A DNA stretch of 64,000 nucleotides from Coptis chinensis (GCA_015680905.1 CM027384.1:78959501-79023500); one strand, 5' to 3'; positions 33,626 through 44,871 are shown, numbered from the stretch's first letter. The notes: generated from the letters alone by a model not told the origin. A program made the numbers and translations.

Positions 33626-33927
33626 TGTTTGATGTCAGGATAATATCTCACCTAAAATGCTCCAATGGACTAGTCACCCCAACCTTCTGAAAATAAAAAT
33701 AAACATAATGCCGAGATTGACCTCTTCTTATCGTTGATTTCGCCGATAAAATCGGCAAATATATAACAACAAAAAACCGAAAACTCCTCTCCTTTCATCA
33801 ATCCACAAAAGATTCCTCCCTGGTGGTCAAGTGTTTCGTTGCCTCTGAAAAAAAAAAGGTAAAGAAAATTAGGGTTTTATCAAAATCCTTATTATTATTA
33901 TTTTTAATTTCGGCAGAAGAGAGAAAG

Positions 33928-34666
33928 ATGGTGGGTGGAGGTACTTTGCTGCAGAGAGCAGTGAGTTATGTCGTTGATAAAGTAGTCGTGGATTCCCTCG
34001 CTAATAGGTAACTAGTCATTTTCATTTTGATTGGTTGCTTTATTTCTATTTTTCAGCTTCTTTAATCTCGTCGATGGGATATTGTCTCTCAATTGTTCTC
34101 ATCTATTCTTTAAAAGTTATAATTCGTGCGTCAATCAAATTTCTCACTCTTTTTTTCCACCAGCTTATGTTTTGCTTAATATAGATTTTTTGTGTTTTAA
34201 ATTCACGATAAATTTAGGTTAACTCGTTTGTTTATATTACAATCTGATTTTGAATTCGGATTGTTATATTATAGGATAAAATAGATTTTGAAGGTGGTAT
34301 TTTGGTCTTATTATCTTCCTTTGGTCCTATTCTATCAGCCATACTTTCCAGAGATTTGCTGTGAGAACAAGTAAGGGATTAGAGAATGTATCTAAGAGAC
34401 TAGGGGATGTTTCGCAATTAGGTATGTAAATCACTGATTTGAACTTGTTTACAACAATATGTTGTAAAAGTAATGTTTGTTGATGTGGTTGTGTTTTCTT
34501 TGCAGCTGAACAGAAAAAACAAGAAGCTGCTGAATTTTTGGAATATGTGACCAAGACTTTTGATGTAATTTCTTTACCGTTTAGTGTGATTCTGATATGT
34601 ATATTTTTCATAACCCTGCTGACATCTTTATGGTTTTACTACCTGCAGTCCTCTAAAAAACATTGA
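33928..34666 (+). CDS. Small conserved plant protein, four exons, 79 residues
   Basis: Exons are 33928-34007, 34339-34421, 34506-34564 and 34649-34666. All introns have GT/AG and the phases fit, giving 240 coding bases ending TGA. The protein starts MVGGGTLLQRAVSYVVDKVV, continues LANSHTFQRFAVRTSKGLEN and SKRLGDVSQLAEQKKQEAAE, and ends TFDSSKKH. The N-terminal half is an amphipathic, mildly hydrophobic helix; the C-terminal half is charged helix. LLQRAVSYVVDK and SHTFQRFAVRTS resemble a short plant protein family of unknown function that I recall only loosely. The start follows a leader rich in AAAGAG. This is the only gene here without any frame damage, so it is probably functional. Confidence 0.75.
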
Positions 34667-35423
34667 GCAGCGGAGCACTTTGGTGAAACTATGAAGGTGA
34701 ATTCAGAACTGTTGCTGCACATTGTTATCTTTACTTAGTCTTCGTTGTGGTTGTATGATGCAAATCTAAGCTGTCTTGTAAAGTGGAGTATTGAATCTAC
34801 ATCTTAGCTGCTCCACATCGATCTTTTAAGTGTTCACCCCAGGAGTTAAAGATCTGTGTTGAGCTCGTTGTCTAGTTCCAGTATCAAGTTTAAGACATTT
34901 ATATGGTTTGCCTTCATAATTTTACAGTTCTTACAAGTGAATGCACACAACATACTAAATTACAATCTCTGAGTGCCTGCCACTATTCCCAACCAAAGAA
35001 ATCACTGAAAATGGAATTCACCCTAAGAAAGTATCAATTCTATCCCGGTAATGTGGAAAACCATTGGAACAGACCTCAGTACTCTGTGTTTGTTATGTGT
35101 TTAATCTGCCAAGAACTAAAATATGGGAGGATTACTCAACATCGAAGTCTTGAGTTTCTTCTATTAGTTAGTCTTGCAGAAATTGTGTTGATTTTTAATC
35201 ACATTGTACTGTCTAGCTAGAACTGCACTCGTGTGGTAGGTGGTTTTATCTGGAAAGATATGCTAGGTAGCTTTAATGAAAATACTAACTCAGAGAGGGT
35301 GACTAGGACAAAAAAGCAAAAGCCCGCGTCTACATCCCAGAAGAACTCATGAAACATTCAGCGTCATTTAGACATTAGACATCCAAAGTGTTGAAGTGTT
35401 TGATGTTAACATCAAGCTAGTGT
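34667..35423. other. 3' flank and spacer
   Basis: This probably contains the 3' untranslated region of the small four-exon gene. The open frame at 34903-35220 has no recognisable motif and no splice support. Nothing else was seen. Confidence 0.5.
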
Positions 35424-35790
35424 TTGGGTAAGGAGTCTTCTTGTGCTCTTTTTGGAGAAGCAAAATGGATAGGATGGGCTGGGGCTAATGTACCAGATAA
35501 GATTGGGCAAAGAGCACTTTCTAATGCCTTTGAGAAGAGGTGCGTTCCTGTATTCCTTGATGAAAAGATAGTTCACCAATATTATAATGGTTACTGTAAC
35601 AACATCTTATGTTTCTTCCGAAATGCCTAAAGGAGTATACCAGTAAGATGAAAAAGTTGGTTGGTTTCTTCACACACCCTTCCCTTCCTCAGAAATATGC
35701 AGGACATTGCCGTCTCGGTCAGAACTTCTAAGATCAGTTCTTGCTGCTGATTTGGTTGGGGCCTCTTTCGAGGGTAGATATATATCTTAG
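35424..35790 (+). pseudogene. Trehalose-6-phosphate synthase (TPS1 type) fragment
   Basis: The frame from 35424 reads KWIGWAGANVPDKIGQRALS then EKRCVPVFLDEKIVHQYYNG and YCNNIL, the conserved glucosyltransferase-20 region of class I TPS near its N-terminal third. After a stop at 35628 the match goes on in broken frames: YTSKMK, VGWFLHTP-like, LPSRSELLRSVLAADLVG-like. The His, substrate and C-terminal phosphatase-like regions are absent. The full enzyme joins UDP-glucose and glucose-6-phosphate. This relic covers only about 100 residues with several indels. Confidence 0.75.
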
Positions 35791-35959
35791 CCCACTTGCA
35801 AATGTTTTCTTACTTGACCAAGCTGGAAGTGCTAGTGGATGGACAAGGACATCAACGAAGTTTTAGTGGTGAAAATCTGTTAATCTTGCTGGCTGACATG
35901 CCTAATCTTGAGTATCTCTTGACATTGTTGATGATCTTAAGATTGTGAACGATGCTTAC

Positions 35960-36215
35960 TTTCCTGGTTGGACGCATGAAACAGTACCTGGGTGTTTTCT
36001 CTCCCACCTGAAGTAAGTTGAACTCGAGAGATTTGTTGGGAGAGAGTGTGCTACGTTTGATTGGGATTTTGTTGAAGAATGCAGGAAGTTTGGAGAAAAT
36101 GATTGTCATTTCTTCATCAAAATTATCCACAGATCCAAAGAAGCAAATGGAGGTTTCTAAACAACTACTCATGCTTCTGAAGGGTTCAAAATGTTGTGTA
36201 ATTTACTTCTCCTAA
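35960..36215 (+). pseudogene. FBD-domain (F-box/LRR protein) C-terminal fragment
   Basis: The translation VPGCFLSHLK, a stop, then VELNSRDLLGE in a shifted frame, followed by LIGILLKNAGSLEKMIVISS and SKQLLMLLKGSKCCVIYFS to a TAA at about 36213, matches the form of plant FBD domains: HLK.VE, LLKNA..LEKM, LL.L.RGS..C.I.F. It directly follows the TPS1 relic on the same strand. Leucine-rich repeats and the F-box are missing. Some degenerate upstream match may extend to about 35800. Confidence 0.65.
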
Positions 36216-38142
36216 GCACTCACAAGATTAATAAGTTTGGGAGTTGTAACTTAGTGCTATACGGCCATGATGCATCAGAAATACAGAAGTTCTGCTTACT
36301 ATATGAGGGCGTTTATAATCTATTGTGACGAGGCACAAACTTCAACAGCTTGATCTTGGCATTCGTGGTCATGCCTTCTGTTTCATGATTGTAGGAAAAT
36401 GTAATACCAAAGAAAGTTACCTTTTAGAAGAAAAAAAAAAGGGGGACTAGGATGAACAAAACTATGGATATACATAAACTGAACAAAGTGCAGTCCCAAA
36501 TGCAGTGGCTAATGATCTCTCCAGTCTGGAAAATGGCATCAAGGAATGATACCATCTAGATTTTGCGATCATAACTCGTGGGTGAATTAGAAAACAGACT
36601 GGGGCTACGTAATGCTCAGCGTTTACAACATATCTTCGGATTTCTACCAGAATAAACGAACTTTATCTAAGATTCCAAGGGCAGAACAAGAAGAAATAAA
36701 TAATTGCCAGTGTGTAAAGATGTGAGATGTATTGTGACGTCCATAGCATGTTCGTCCACCATGACAAGGATGCTTCAGATTGTAAAGGGGTTCACGCCAT
36801 ATGTGAGCCGACTGCCGAGGCAGTGAGATGTGATCTGCCGAAAGTATTGAACAACCACCAGACGAGAACCAAACTAGTTCTTCCCTAGTGACTTCAGGCA
36901 ATTGGTCAGACAAGGCTGAAGAAGACAGGCAAAGGAACTAGTTTTTGAAGACTAAAACTAGAAGCTTCCCGTTACTCGATGTAGTATCAAAACTAATCTG
37001 AGCTTCCATAAAACAAACGTGGACACCAATGAACAAACAAGAAACAAAAGCTACAATAATCAGCTACACTAATGACAGGTTTCAATTAATTACCAAATGG
37101 TCTTCAATCGTGGTAAACAACAATTAATCCGCCTCAATCGAATAAACTAGAACTCAAGTTTTAAATGAATTTGCGATTAAGTTATCTATCGACCTTAATT
37201 AAGTAGGTGCAAAGCTCAAGTTTTAGATAAGCTTAAAGGTCGAAACTTCCAAAGAATATCGAATTAAAGATATGGAATATTCATCCACCAAGTCTCCCAA
37301 GTCGAAAATTCCAAAGTATATCGAGTTAAAGATATGGAATATTCATCAACTACATACCGGTCAAATGAGAAATGTGTTGTGAGAATGAATACCGAACAAT
37401 TTCAAGTGTTGATAGCTCGACAATATATCTGTGTGTACTCATTTTCTGACACCAAAAGCAAAACAACTTTCTGATACATGACTCAAATGAAGTAATTAGA
37501 GTCAGAGTAATAGCTCAAGTAAGTTTAGAGTCAAAGTTAGCGACTCAAGAAAGTTTAGAACTCAAATTTATGAAAATGAGCTCGTGATCATGTTATCCAC
37601 CTTAATTCTAAATTCCAAAGTACAAAACATATATGAATTATATGTGAATGTTCGTAAATTACTAAGTGGAATAATGCTAGAGAATTCTTGATTCTGAATT
37701 TTCATGAAAGTGTTTAAGTGGCAAGTTCTTATTTTCTCTCGATAAGTTCATTTTCATAAAATCAACTTGTGGAGAGAGAGCTAAGAATATCAAATTCCAA
37801 TCGCTTAAGGAGTTGAGGTGCACGGGTCACAACTCACAAGGAGATGTGTAAGCGTGCTTACTGGCAGCACTGATCTGAACACTTTATATAAGATGTCTAA
37901 GAAACTTTCTAAAGATTGACAGACAGCAAACCAGCCTCAGTTACAGGAATTGATTATCAATCTTCTCTTTTTTTCGATAAGAATTATCAATCTTCTCAAG
38001 ATGTATGTCATATTGTCATGTAAATCAGTAAATGGGACTTTAAAATTACTAACAGTCTTTGTAATATTAGCAGCAACTCATATATCAAAAGCTGTTTCTA
38101 TATCTTATTTTGCAACACTAATCTTCCTCCCCCCCCAATTAA
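36216..38142. other. Spacer with a 60-bp direct repeat
   Basis: No gene is recognised. Near 37243-37290 and 37303-37350 the phrase TCCAAAG(A/T)ATATCGA(A/G)TTAAAGATATGG is repeated about 61 bp apart. The minus frame 36913-36644 (SLPRQSAHIWREPLYNLKH) is open but unassigned. C-run and poly(A)-like tracts occur at 36429 and 38129. This is probably decayed transposon DNA. Confidence 0.45.
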
Positions 38143-38256
38143 AAAAATATTAGTGATACCCCAGTTCCAATCCATCGGTAATGTTTCTTCATGTGACAAA
38201 AATAATTCACCTAAGAGCCGTTGGATCTTGCAACTTTGGGTATCACTAATATTTTT
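38143..38256. repeat. 19-bp perfect inverted repeat (foldback element)
   Basis: AAAAATATTAGTGATACCC at 38143-38161 has its exact inverse complement at 38238-38256, with about 76 bp between. A further copy of the GGGGTATCCC phrase follows at 38263. This could be a very small MITE or a stable hairpin. It lies downstream of F-box pseudogene 1. Confidence 0.65.
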
Positions 38257-38380
38257 GAAAATGGGGTATCCCTATCTAACCCTATAATAAGCCTAGTGGT
38301 TACTAAACTAGCAAACACATACTCTAGGAATTCCCACTGCACCTATACTAGTGTTATTTTCATAGAAACTAACACGAGTA

Positions 38381-39572
38381 TTAAATCGACACAGGTATGT
38401 ATTGTCTACACAGCTTTTGCTCCTTGCCTAGGAATCCAATTTGCCTCCACTCCTCGCTCTCGCTCTTCATTACACAAAAGAACAACTGGTCTTCGTGATG
38501 CACCACAGCTTTAAAGTTACTAAAAATTTCAAAGGCATGATAAGAAACTTTCGGTGGAACAATACAGACCTTTGTGGATAACAAGTTGTTGTCTAAAAAG
38601 GTATAAGGCTTATCGTGTAAAAACAGTTCCAGACATACTTCATCACCACTTTCAATCCACTCTTCGGAATTGCCTCTTTCATCTAATTTTAAAACAAAAA
38701 TTCTTAGATCTTCCTCCCAAAAAATTGTGAAGCACAAAGACGACTCCTTATATCTTGTCAAGATACAGACCCGCTCATTAGTTAATGTATAATATGGTAA
38801 TGTTGTATCTTCGAACTGTGGTTGAATCATCGTGCTTTTGAACTCGCTTGTTTCAACATTTATTGAAACCAAGTGATACATCCACTTAGTTCCGTTCCAC
38901 CGTTCATATTCGCTATCCATTATTACCAGCCAATGCAACTCATCATTTAGCAAGAAAAGTTCTGATAATGGCTTAAGTTGCCTGGATGACCTTGTAGGAA
39001 TGTGTACTTCTTTCCACCTACTTTTCCCCTGTGTGAACGCTAGGAATTTTCCCGAATTTATGGATGTGAGGGTCGTAGCCTAAAGCCCAACTAGCACGGT
39101 TATATTTAGCACGAGGAAGAGCAACAAATTGGGAAGTGATCAAGTTAGAGACCTAAAGATTCTTAGGACGATGTATGTTTTGAAAAAGCAGCAAATAATT
39201 ACAAGAAGAGATCAATGATAAGTTGTCATCTGGACTTGCACCTTGTCTGGAGGAAAATAGCAGCTCTTTCGGTTTCGCATTCTTTTGAGAGTTGATGAGA
39301 AAGTAACTGTACTCATGCTTGCTGATCTCATCTTCAGATTGCTTAATAGTTTTTAAGATGAACTCTTCTCCTTGTTCATCTTCTTTACGTTGATGGGAGC
39401 GAGCAAGAACCTCCTTGGCTAAGTTTGGATCAGAGATCACATAAAGCCAGAACTTGCTCACGCACTTGAATGTGATGATATCATTTGTAGGTACCCTTAG
39501 CAGGATGTCGGATATTATTTCTGCAGGCAAATACGGAATCCCTACTCTTTTTGATTTTTTGGAAGTAGTCAT
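38381..39572 (-). pseudogene. F-box protein gene, copy 1
   Basis: Start codon 39572; MTTSKKSKRVGIPYLPAEII then SDILLRVPTNDIITFKCVSK is a clear F-box at residues about 12-50. The frame continues to an in-frame TAG at 39153-39155 in place of a sense codon after HRPKNL. One base is lost or gained near 39055, after which KSRWKEVHIPTRSSRQLKPL and LNDELHWLVIMDSEYERW lead to the associated domain ending KEQKLCRQYIPVSI at 38381. F-box proteins are substrate receptors of SCF ubiquitin ligases. With one stop and one frameshift over 1.19 kb the locus is either a young pseudogene or carries two sequencing errors. Two paralogues occur at 41.6/50.8 kb and at the right edge. Confidence 0.85.
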
Positions 39573-39811
39573 TATGAGATGGTGAAGAAAAAAAAAATAT
39601 GGATTTGGTAGGCAGTTAAACTATAAGTCTATAAGAAACACAAACATATAAACCTGTATTCTCTTTCTTTTTAACGATAGCCGCAAATATTATGCTTCTC
39701 TAGTGTAGGGCAGTTCCCTCCAATCATTTTAAGCCGTACACATTTCCATTAAGTAGGATTTACAGCCTTTAATTTCATTTCAACAAGTAAGGGCGGTCTC
39801 TACTCGGTCCA
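39573..39811 (-). promoter_or_regulatory. Upstream region of F-box copy 1
   Basis: GATGGTGAA, an A run, and ACAAACATATAAACCT just upstream of the start are also seen upstream of F-box copy 2 (50825-50880), so the promoter-proximal region was duplicated with the gene. No certain TATA box is assigned. The Mutator-like element begins right after. Confidence 0.4.
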
Positions 39812-39920
39812 ATAAGAAATGGGGGCGTATTAGCATCCCGATAAATGGGACTAGCACCCTTTTGACAAAAAGTAAAACAATAATGGTTATTCTTTATATG
39901 TCCTTTTACACCCCATATAT

Positions 39921-40054
39921 CCATAGTTTTACGGCAGACAGTTGCCGCGAGATCTCATATCCCACGGCAGGCAACTGCCGCGAAATCGCACAATCCACGA
40001 CATCGGGTTGCCGCGAGATCGCATATCCCACGGAAGACAGTTGCCGCGACATAT
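39921..40054 (+). repeat. Subterminal GC-rich array, copy 1
   Basis: A unit of about 33 bp, TTGCCGCGAGATCTCATATC then CCACGGCAGGCAA, is repeated about three and a half times with variants such as CACAATCCACGACATCGGG. TTGCCGCGA and CCACGG(C/A)AG(G/A)CA are the conserved edges, and many units are near-palindromic (TTGCCGC / GGCAA). The array is far more GC-rich than its surroundings and is followed by a long T run. Confidence 0.8.
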
Positions 40055-40851
40055 TTTTTTTTTGTGTTTTTTGTTTTTTTTTCACTTCAAATTTTCTAGA
40101 AATTGGGTTCTAGACACTTTCTTTAGTGTGCTTTTTGTCTAGAAAAAGACCAATATTATCTTTTGATTCTACTTCAATTTTAGCAACACGTCACTTTTTC
40201 GGTGAATTAACTGTTTTTAAAATTTCTTATTTCTCCTTTTTACCCTTTCATTTGTAACTGCCAATTTCTTCCACAAATAAATAATACTAAAATCTAATGT
40301 ACCCAGGCTGTAGGTGTGTGTGTCAATCGAGGCCACTCATCAGGCAAGGGTGCGTGTGTATTGCTCCAAGATGTACTGCAATCAAATAATACAATTGTCT
40401 TATAAAAAAAAAACTATTTGTCCTTTCACAATTTCACAATTTGAATTACATCAAACAAAGCTTAAACATGCTATTCAAAATTGTCAGAGATGCATTTTAA
40501 ATTGTTAAAGCTGTATTGAAATTAGTTGTAATCAACATACATTTTTTCCGTTTTTGAAGTTGATGTTTTTCACATTGTTTTGGTCTCTCCATAAATTCAT
40601 CTCACTTTTAATTGGAATTTTGTAGATTTCGAATGAATTTTAGTTATTTTGATTAACCCACTACTCTTTTGGTAACTGATTTAGTTCGTAGTTTTTTTTT
40701 TGTTGATAGTTGGCTTCTAGTTGGCTTCTTTAGTTGGGACTAATAAAAGAGGTCAAAATTGTAAAAGTCAGTCTAAAATTTGAGACAGATGTCAAATTTC
40801 AGTTTTTATGGAGGAAAAACAAAAAAAAAGTTTGCTATTTCCACACATGTC

Positions 40852-40982
40852 CATAGTTTTACGGTAGGCAGTTGTCGCGAGATCTCATATCCCACGGTAG
40901 GCAACTGCCGCAAGATCGCACAATCCACGACATCGGGTTGCCGCGAGATCGCATATCCCACGGAAGGCAGTTGCTGCGACAT
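40852..40982 (+). repeat. Subterminal GC-rich array, copy 2 (direct)
   Basis: This is almost the same as 39921-40054, including the preceding TCCATAGTTTTACGG and the following T run, so a block of at least 130 bp was duplicated inside the element. Confidence 0.8.
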
Positions 40983-41323
40983 TTTTTTTTTTTGTTTTTG
41001 TTTTTTTTTTTCACTTCAAATTTTGCGTATTGAACACACACGACATATGGATACCTCATTTTCTTCTTTAAAGTTTCTTTATACACTCCAAGAACAACAC
41101 CAAAACCATGACAAAAAAAATATACAATCGAGCCATAATTTTGCTATCTCGCGGCAAATATTTTCATATGCTATAAGAAAATTTTGTGATCAAATTAATG
41201 AAGAAGAGTTTTGATAATTAACACAAGCAAAGACTCCATTTTAGTAAACAAAATCATCTCGCAGCAACTAACTTTTTTTTTATGGTGGCTATTAATTTTT
41301 TTTTTTTTTTTTTTTTTTAAATA

Positions 41324-41412
41324 CCCACGACAGCCACCTTCCATGGGATATGGGATCTCGCGGCAACCCGATGTCGTGGATTGTGCAATCCCGCAGCAGG
41401 CGCTTGCCGTTA
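41324..41412 (-). repeat. Subterminal GC-rich array, inverted copy
   Basis: Read on the minus strand it contains TTGCCGCGAGATCCCATATC and CACAATCCACGACATCGGG, in the order of the left arrays but inverted, as expected for subterminal inverted repeats. A run of more than 20 T precedes it. Confidence 0.8.
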
Positions 41413-41544
41413 GTATTTTTTGTGTATTTAATGGAGGGGTGCTAGTACCGTTGAATTGGTCAAAGGGGTGCCAGTCCCATTTATGGGGGTGCCAATACCG
41501 CAGCCCATAAGAAATATATCAACCCAAACCCTACTCTACTCAGG

Positions 41545-41612
41545 TTGGGTCAAGTTGCTCGGGGTTGCTCACGCAATTGAATGTGATGATATCCTTTGTA
41601 GGAACCATTATC
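41545..41612 (-). pseudogene. F-box copy 2, inner fragment left of the Copia insertion
   Basis: TTGCTCACGCAATTGAATGT then GATGATATCCTTTGTAGGA matches 39452-39490 of F-box copy 1; minus strand VPTKDIITFNCVS versus VPTNDIITFKCVS. It stops at the Copia left end (41613). The gene continues on the other side of the element at 50735. Confidence 0.75.
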
Positions 41613-42309
41613 TGTTGGGTTGTGGAACCGTCGAACTTTGCTCCGGTGTCCGTATGTCGCGTTCATGATTTTCTAGCTTGGAGAAGGGAGCGCGACCCGC
41701 GCTCTGGTTGGTCTTGGAGAAGGCGTGACCCGCGCTCTAGACTTGCAAAATTCACTGGAAGTCAGCAAAGAAGGGGGCGCGACTTGCGCTCGCCCATGCC
41801 TTGGCCAAGGCGCACCCCGCGCTCATGCCTTCCTAAATTTTCACTGGTTTTTGATATTTTGGCCCAAAGCCCATTTTCTCACCTTTTTCTATGTGTACAT
41901 ATATAAAGGAAATAGAATATGGTTTAGAGACAACTTTTGAGAGATTCATTTCTTGGGTATTGTGGGAGCTCTATTGAGCTAGGATTTGAGTGAGGCATCT
42001 TGTTCTTGATTCTTGTTACCTCTTGTAAACTCTCCAATCTTTGCTATAAAGAAAACTCGGCTCTTGTGTGGATATAAGTAACATTTACCGAACCACCTTA
42101 AATCTTTGTGTCTCTTTGCATCATTTACTTCCATATTTATTGTTTGCTATGATTGTGATGATAAATTAGTGGTTTTGCATGTTGAGTTTGTTGTGATAAC
42201 TACCAAAGTTTTGGGTGGGTGATTTTCTTGGTGTGAGCTCCAAGTTGAAATCATTTGGGATAGAAAGTAACTAGATTGAGGTGTGACTTTCTAGTGAAAT
42301 CTCCCAACA
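41613..42309 (+). repeat. Copia 5' LTR
   Basis: It runs TGTTGGG to CCCAACA. It contains GC-rich GCGCGACCCGCGCTC-type motifs repeated four times near 41688-41825, and TATATAAAGGAAATAGAATA near 41900 as the likely TATA region. It pairs with 50037-50734 with scattered substitutions. Confidence 0.92.
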
Positions 42310-42310
42310 A

Positions 42311-42324
42311 GTGGTATCATAGCG
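42311..42324 (+). other. Copia primer binding site
   Basis: GTGGTATCATAGCG lies two bases after the LTR end. It complements the 3' end of initiator methionine tRNA with one mismatch (T for G). Confidence 0.8.
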
Positions 42325-42448
42325 AGATCATTGAATCAGTGTATACAGGGTGTATGAGGAAAAGACTCCACCTTTAGCAGAGAAGGCTAGGTGTTTGTAG
42401 AAATTCCTCTGAGAAGTTCTCTACCGTTGTTTTGGTTCAGTGGAAGTC

Positions 42449-44871
42449 ATGACGACCGACAAAGAAAGCTACAAGATGTCGAAGTTTGATGGAACAAACT
42501 TCGGCTATTGGAAGATGTAAATTGAGGATGTACTCTATCAAAAGGATTTGATGGAAACGTTGATAAGTGAGAATCCCGAGGAGATTCCGCAAGACATATG
42601 GGATTTGCAAGATAGAAAGGCATTGGCCACAATCCGATTGAGTCTCTCAAAGTCGATAGCCTTCAATATTAAAACCGAGAAGACGGCGAAGTCTCTCATG
42701 GAGGCACTTACTACGATGTATGAACAACCCTCGGCCGCGAACAAAGTCTATTTGATCACCAAGCTATTTAGTATAAGAATGTCGGAAGGGACCTCATTCA
42801 AGGATCACCTAAATGAATTCAACCAAACTAAGGACCAATTAGAGTCGGTTAAGATTACATTTAATGATGAGGTGCTAGCTTTGGCGATACTTGGACAATT
42901 GCCTCCAAGTTGGAAGGCGACTATGGCGGCTATTAGTGGCTCTGCGGGAATGACCAAGTTGAAGTTTGAGCACGTTGTTAGTATGGTACTAACAGAGGAA
43001 ATTTGGAGACAGGATTGTCCTTCATCTTCGGGGTCAACTTCAGGGTCGGCATTGAGCACTGAAAGTAGGGGAAGAAATTCAAACAGGATTCGTGGTAAGA
43101 AAAAGTGGAGGGGGAGATCGAAATCTCAAGCCCCCCGATTGCAAAGCGTTGAACACAAACCTCGAGACATAAGTGAAGTTGTATGCTACAACTGTGGTAA
43201 GCCTGACCACTATAGTCCCAATTGCCCGGCACCAAGAAACAACAACAACATTAATAAGAACAAGAAAAAGAATCAAGAAGCTAATGTTGTTGAGATGGTA
43301 GATGATGCCTTAATATGTTCGATGGAGCAAAAGAAGGAGTCTTGGGTACTTGATTCTAGCACATCTTTCCATGCTACCTCACATCGAGAGTTCTTTGAGT
43401 TTGTCAAGATGAATGACTCGTCATGGTTATTGAGGGACGTCAGACACGTTCCAGATTTGAGGAAGAATTTGATTTATGTGGGGCAATTGGCAACTGAAGA
43501 ATTTGTTACAATCTTCACCAGTAACACTTGGAAGGTCTCGAAGGGTTCAATGGTTGTGTTGTAAATGGTAAGAAAGATGGTACTCTCTACATGACTAAAC
43601 ATGGTTGTGAGTCGATTACCGTGGCACATGGCAAAGAGGATCCGAATGTTTGGCACCGCAGACTTGGTCACATGAGTGAGAAAGGAATGAAAATCCTTCA
43701 CTCTTCTGGTAAACTCCCAAAGTTACAGTCGACTGAAATTGACTTCTGTGAGAACTGTGTATTTGGAAAGCAGAAGCGGGTGAGTTTTCAGAGAAAGGGT
43801 CAGACTCCGAAAGCTAGCAAGCTTGAGTTGATTCATACAGATGTCTGGGGGGCAGCTAATGCCTCTTCACTTGGCGAAAAGTCATATTTTGTGACTTTCA
43901 TTGATGACCATACTAGGAAGGTGTGGGTCTATTTCTTGAGACACAAGTCAGAAGTATTAGAACTATTCAAGACTTTGAAGGCCATGGTTGAGAATGAGAC
44001 AAGCTTGAAAGTAAAGAAGCTGAGATCCGACAACGGTGGAGAGTATGAGGATTCAGGTTTTAAGAAGTATTATGCTGACAATGGCATCAAGATGGAAAAG
44101 ACTTTGCCATGGACACCTCAGTAGAATGGGGTTGCAGAGCGAATGAATAGAACACTGACAAAGAGAGCTAGGTGTATGCGTACACTAGCAGGCTTCCCAA
44201 GCAGTTCTGGGCAGAAAGTGTTAGCACAGCAGCTTACTTGATCAATAGAGGACCGTCAGTACCTTTGGATTTTAAGATTCCAGAGGAAGTGTGGAGCGGG
44301 AAGAATGTAAACCTTTCCCATTTGAATGTGTTTGCTTGTGTGTCCTATGTCCACATTAGTGACCAAGCTAGAAGCAAGCCTGATGCTAAGTCACTAAAGT
44401 GCACCTTCATCGGCTATGGTGGTGATGCTTTTGGGATGATCAAAATCTGAAAATCATTCGTAGTAGAGATGTTGTGTTTAATGAGAAGGTGATGTACAAG
44501 GACAGAGGTGAAGCACAAACTAAGGAATCGGTTACAGAGAGTCGCACAGAGTATGTTGAGTTGGAAGACTTTAATGTAAGTCGTGGTATAGTGGGAGCCC
44601 CACAGTCAGAAGATAACAGTAGTAGTGACTCAGATAACAATGAGGATACTACACCACAGAGTCCATCTCCACCTCGTGCCCCAAGGAAAACATCCAGGCC
44701 ACATGTACCGAGTACGAGATATCCGCCCTCTACCTATGTGAATTACTTGCTACTTACTGATGGTGGAGAGCCTCAATGCTATGATGAAGCATTAGAGGCG
44801 AGTGATGCAAGCAAGTGGGAGCTTGCTATGCAAGATGAGATGAAGTCCCTCATCTCTAATGGCACGTGGGA
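42449..44871 (+). pseudogene. Copia gag, protease and integrase, with start of reverse transcriptase
   Basis: ATG 42449, then MTTDKESYKMSKFDGTNFGY. A TAA at about 42518 replaces Gln after YWKM. The gag frame continues (42548-43564) with a UBN2-like body and the zinc knuckle CYNCGKPDHYSPNC at about residues 211-224. The protease has WVLDSSTSFHAT, where DSS replaces the active DSG/DTG triad. A deletion and frameshift follow at about 43550. The integrase has an HHCC-like start (HRRLGHMSEKGM, CENC), D in HTDVWG, D in RSDNGGEY, E in GVAERMNRTL, and a TAG inside TPQ.NG at 44122-44124. Another deletion lies near 44435. The reverse transcriptase begins EASDASKWELAMQDEMKSLI and is cut at 44871. Confidence 0.9.

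Larger units (their letters stand above)
39821..41506. mobile_element. Non-autonomous Mutator-like element, perfect 9-bp target duplication
   Basis: ATAAGAAAT is found at 39812-39820 and 41507-41515, directly flanking the termini. The left end GGGGGCGTATTAGCATCCC, then ATAAATGGGACTAGCACCC, is matched at the right end, read inverted, by GGGCTGCGGTATTGGCACCC, then ATAAATGGGACTGGCACCCC. That makes imperfect inverted repeats of about 45 bp. Nine-base duplications are diagnostic of Mutator-like elements. No transposase frame is present in the 1,686 bp. The interior contains two direct and one inverted copy of a GC-rich tandem array. Confidence 0.88.

Noticed and set aside
34903..35220. 105-codon plus-strand open frame
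   Set aside because: No motif, no splice support, and it lies in the 3' flank of the small four-exon gene; likely chance.
36644..36913. 89-codon minus-strand open frame (SLPRQSAHIWREPLYNLKH)
   Set aside because: The composition is protein-like, but I cannot place it in any family or link it to other exons; too weak to list as a gene.
39921..41412. Possible CRISPR-like array because of regular repeats
   Set aside because: Units are contiguous tandem repeats of about 33 bp with no unique spacers, and they lie inside a plant Mutator-like element with target duplications.
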